Below, one piece after another: positions 6,829 through 7,397 of a DNA stretch of 7,397 bases. The notes under the pieces were generated by a model. That model ran no database searches and was not told the origin of the DNA. It worked only from the letters and a program-made list of their open reading frames with translations. The translations under genes and the position numbers were made by a program. Position 1 is the stretch's first letter. The number at the start of each line of letters is the position of its first letter. The stretch spans positions 1-7,397 of the forward strand of contig DGIP01000074.1 of NCBI GenBank assembly GCA_002386405.1. The letters run 5' to 3'. Source of the DNA: Stenotrophomonas maltophilia (GTDB taxonomy: Bacteria > Pseudomonadota > Gammaproteobacteria > Xanthomonadales > Xanthomonadaceae).

Positions 6829-6940
6829 GGGGGCTGGCAGGATCTGGCGGGCCGTGGGGGCGCGTTGCCACTCGATTCTGCCCAAAAATTCCGGTTGCTG
6901 TTGCAACCGTCCGTGCAGCCGATCCTGAAACGCCGTTCAT
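6821..6940 (-). other. Small open reading frame overlapping the ilvD start (possible leader ORF)
   Basis: A 39-codon frame starts at ATG 6940-6938 and ends at TGA 6823-6821, out of frame with ilvD. Its stop lies within ATGCCTGA, so the final codons overlap the ilvD start. The peptide starts [20 protein letters not shown]. It has three valines before residue 30 and one isoleucine but no leucine, so it lacks the dense Ile/Val/Leu run of classical ilv leader peptides. The ribosome binding site is weak (only AAAG-like sequence upstream). It spans the leader hairpin at codons 11-17. It could be a coupling ORF for ilvD or a chance ORF; I cannot decide from sequence alone. Confidence 0.25.
6884..6909 (-). 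terminator. Hairpin plus T-tract in the ilvD leader (possible attenuator)
   Basis: On the minus strand CGGTTGC (6909-6903) pairs with GCAACCG (6898-6892) around the loop AACA, giving a perfect 7-bp stem. It is followed by GAA and then five T (6888-6884). The layout resembles an intrinsic terminator placed 56 bp upstream of the ilvD ATG, hence a possible attenuator or premature terminator. The three-base offset between stem and T-run and the short T-run make it a weak one. The same inverted repeat could instead be a protein binding site in the divergent promoter region. Confidence 0.4.
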
Positions 6941-7005
6941 CTTTTCGACTTTGCCGGTTTTGGTTGTTGGCGGCGATCAGGCATGATTGAGGGGATAACC
7001 GTAAA

Positions 7006-7012
7006 AAGGGGG
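7006..7012 (+). promoter_or_regulatory. Shine-Dalgarno of the YgiB-like gene
   Basis: AAGGGGG differs from the AAGGAGG consensus at one base and lies nine bases before the ATG at 7022. It supports that start and the plus-strand reading of the right edge. Confidence 0.6.
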
Positions 7013-7021
7013 CACGACGCC

Positions 7022-7397
7022 ATGAAACGTTCCAGGACCACCGCACTGCTGCTGATGAGCGCCGCACCGCTGCTGTTCACCGCCTGCCAGAAGGATGAGG
7101 CGGTGCAGGTGCAGGAGGGGCTGTACACCTCGGTGCAGGCCTGTACCGACGCCACCGGTGACCCGTCTGCCTGCCGCACGGCATTTGCCGAGGCGCAGAA
7201 GCAGTCGGCCGACGCGGCCCCCAAGTACGCCTCGCGTGCCGAATGCGAAGCCGAGTACAACGCCGAGCAGTGCGTGGAACAGAAGACCTCCACCGGCCAT
7301 TCGTTCATCGGCCCGATGATGATGGGCTTCTTCATGTCGCAGATGCTCGGCAACCGTGGCGCCGGCCTGGCGCAGGCCCCGGCCGCGAGCCCGGCCT
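7022..7397 (+). CDS. DUF1190/YgiB-like lipoprotein, N-terminal part (runs off the right edge)
   Basis: The visible 125 residues begin with a lipoprotein signal: MKRSRTT, a hydrophobic core, then LLFTAC with the likely lipidated Cys22. Phe at -3 is a departure from the usual Leu, but T-A-C fits. The mature part has a Cys-x(9)-Cys pair around ACTDATGDPSACRTAF, then APKYASRAECEAEYNAEQC and a Met/Gly-rich segment (IGPMMMGFFMSQMLG), followed by the start of an Ala/Pro-rich tail. This order, including the A-P-K-Y-x-[ST]-R-x-x-C-x-x-E motif and the four cysteines, is that of the DUF1190/UPF0441 family typified by E. coli YgiB (about 220 residues). The function of that family is not established. In E. 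coli, ygiB is followed by ygiC, an ATP-grasp protein resembling glutathionylspermidine synthase; a homologue may lie just beyond this edge. It is divergent from ilvD and has no visible stop. Confidence 0.85.
   Translation, partial: MKRSRTTALLLMSAAPLLFTACQKDEAVQVQEGLYTSVQACTDATGDPSACRTAFAEAQKQSADAAPKYASRAECEAEYNAEQCVEQKTSTGHSFIGPMMMGFFMSQMLGNRGAGLAQAPAASPA

Larger units (their letters stand above)
6829..7021. other. Divergent intergenic region between ilvD and the YgiB-like gene
   Basis: This 193-bp gap must carry promoters for both directions and is less GC-rich than the genes, especially 6930-7010. For the plus strand, TTGGTT (6960-6965) and CATGAT (6982-6987), 16 bp apart, are a tentative -35/-10 pair, with GATAAC at 6994-6999 as an alternative -10. 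No convincing sigma70 pair was found for ilvD on the minus strand. The hairpin and small ORF listed separately lie in its left half. Confidence 0.4.

Noticed and set aside
4829..6906. Upstream TTG at 6906 as the start of IlvD
   Set aside because: The extra 26 residues are not part of the family; the conserved MPEYRS start lies at 6828.
5441..6928. Long plus-strand open frame (495 codons) antisense to ilvD
   Set aside because: The ilvD strand encodes every catalytic residue of the family. The antisense product is Ser/Arg/Ala-rich, low in structure, and has no recognisable motif.
6892..6940. Classical ilv leader peptide
   Set aside because: No run of Ile/Val/Leu codons precedes the hairpin in any frame with an ATG. 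The 15-codon frame just upstream (MPDRRQQPKPAKSKR) has none of these residues, and the 39-codon frame has only scattered Val and one Ile.

Overview
The window looks like a chromosomal housekeeping segment from a high-GC gammaproteobacterium of the Xanthomonadaceae/Lysobacteraceae, most probably Stenotrophomonas or a close relative. The reasons are strong G/C preference at third codon positions, the amino-acid character of the AroE, DinG and IlvD orthologues, and a pair of GTAG-headed palindromes resembling the SMAG-type REP elements of Stenotrophomonas. I see no tRNA, rRNA, CRISPR array, insertion sequence, phage gene or convincing sign of recent transfer.

Layout. Positions 1-290 (minus) hold the N-terminal part of a secreted PD40/TolB-like beta-propeller protein that runs off the left edge. 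A 54-bp divergent gap separates it from a plus-strand group: aroE (shikimate dehydrogenase, 345-1187) and, touching or overlapping its stop codon, a small three-helix membrane protein of unknown function (1190-1534). After 107 bp, which hold a perfect 10-bp hairpin, comes a DinG-type iron-sulfur ATP-dependent DNA helicase (1642-3744). The convergent gap 3745-3829 is nearly filled by two inverted REP-like hairpins. On the minus strand, ilvD (dihydroxy-acid dehydratase, 6828-4996) is followed two bases after its stop by a DUF418/YeiB-like membrane protein (4993-3830) that starts with TTG. The two form a tightly coupled operon. Upstream of ilvD is a 193-bp divergent intergenic region with a possible attenuator-like hairpin and a small overlapping reading frame. 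Divergently from ilvD, a DUF1190/YgiB-like lipoprotein gene begins at 7022 and runs off the right edge.

How the genes relate. AroE (aromatic amino acid precursors) and IlvD (Val/Leu/Ile and pantothenate precursors) are separate biosynthetic enzymes. DinG resolves R-loops, D-loops and similar structures during DNA repair. The other three are envelope proteins of poorly defined role. I do not see an undescribed multi-gene system here. The observations most worth checking are regulatory or structural: the inverted REP pair between convergent genes, the hairpin plus T-tract and overlapping small ORF in the ilvD leader, and the ilvD/DUF418 translational coupling.
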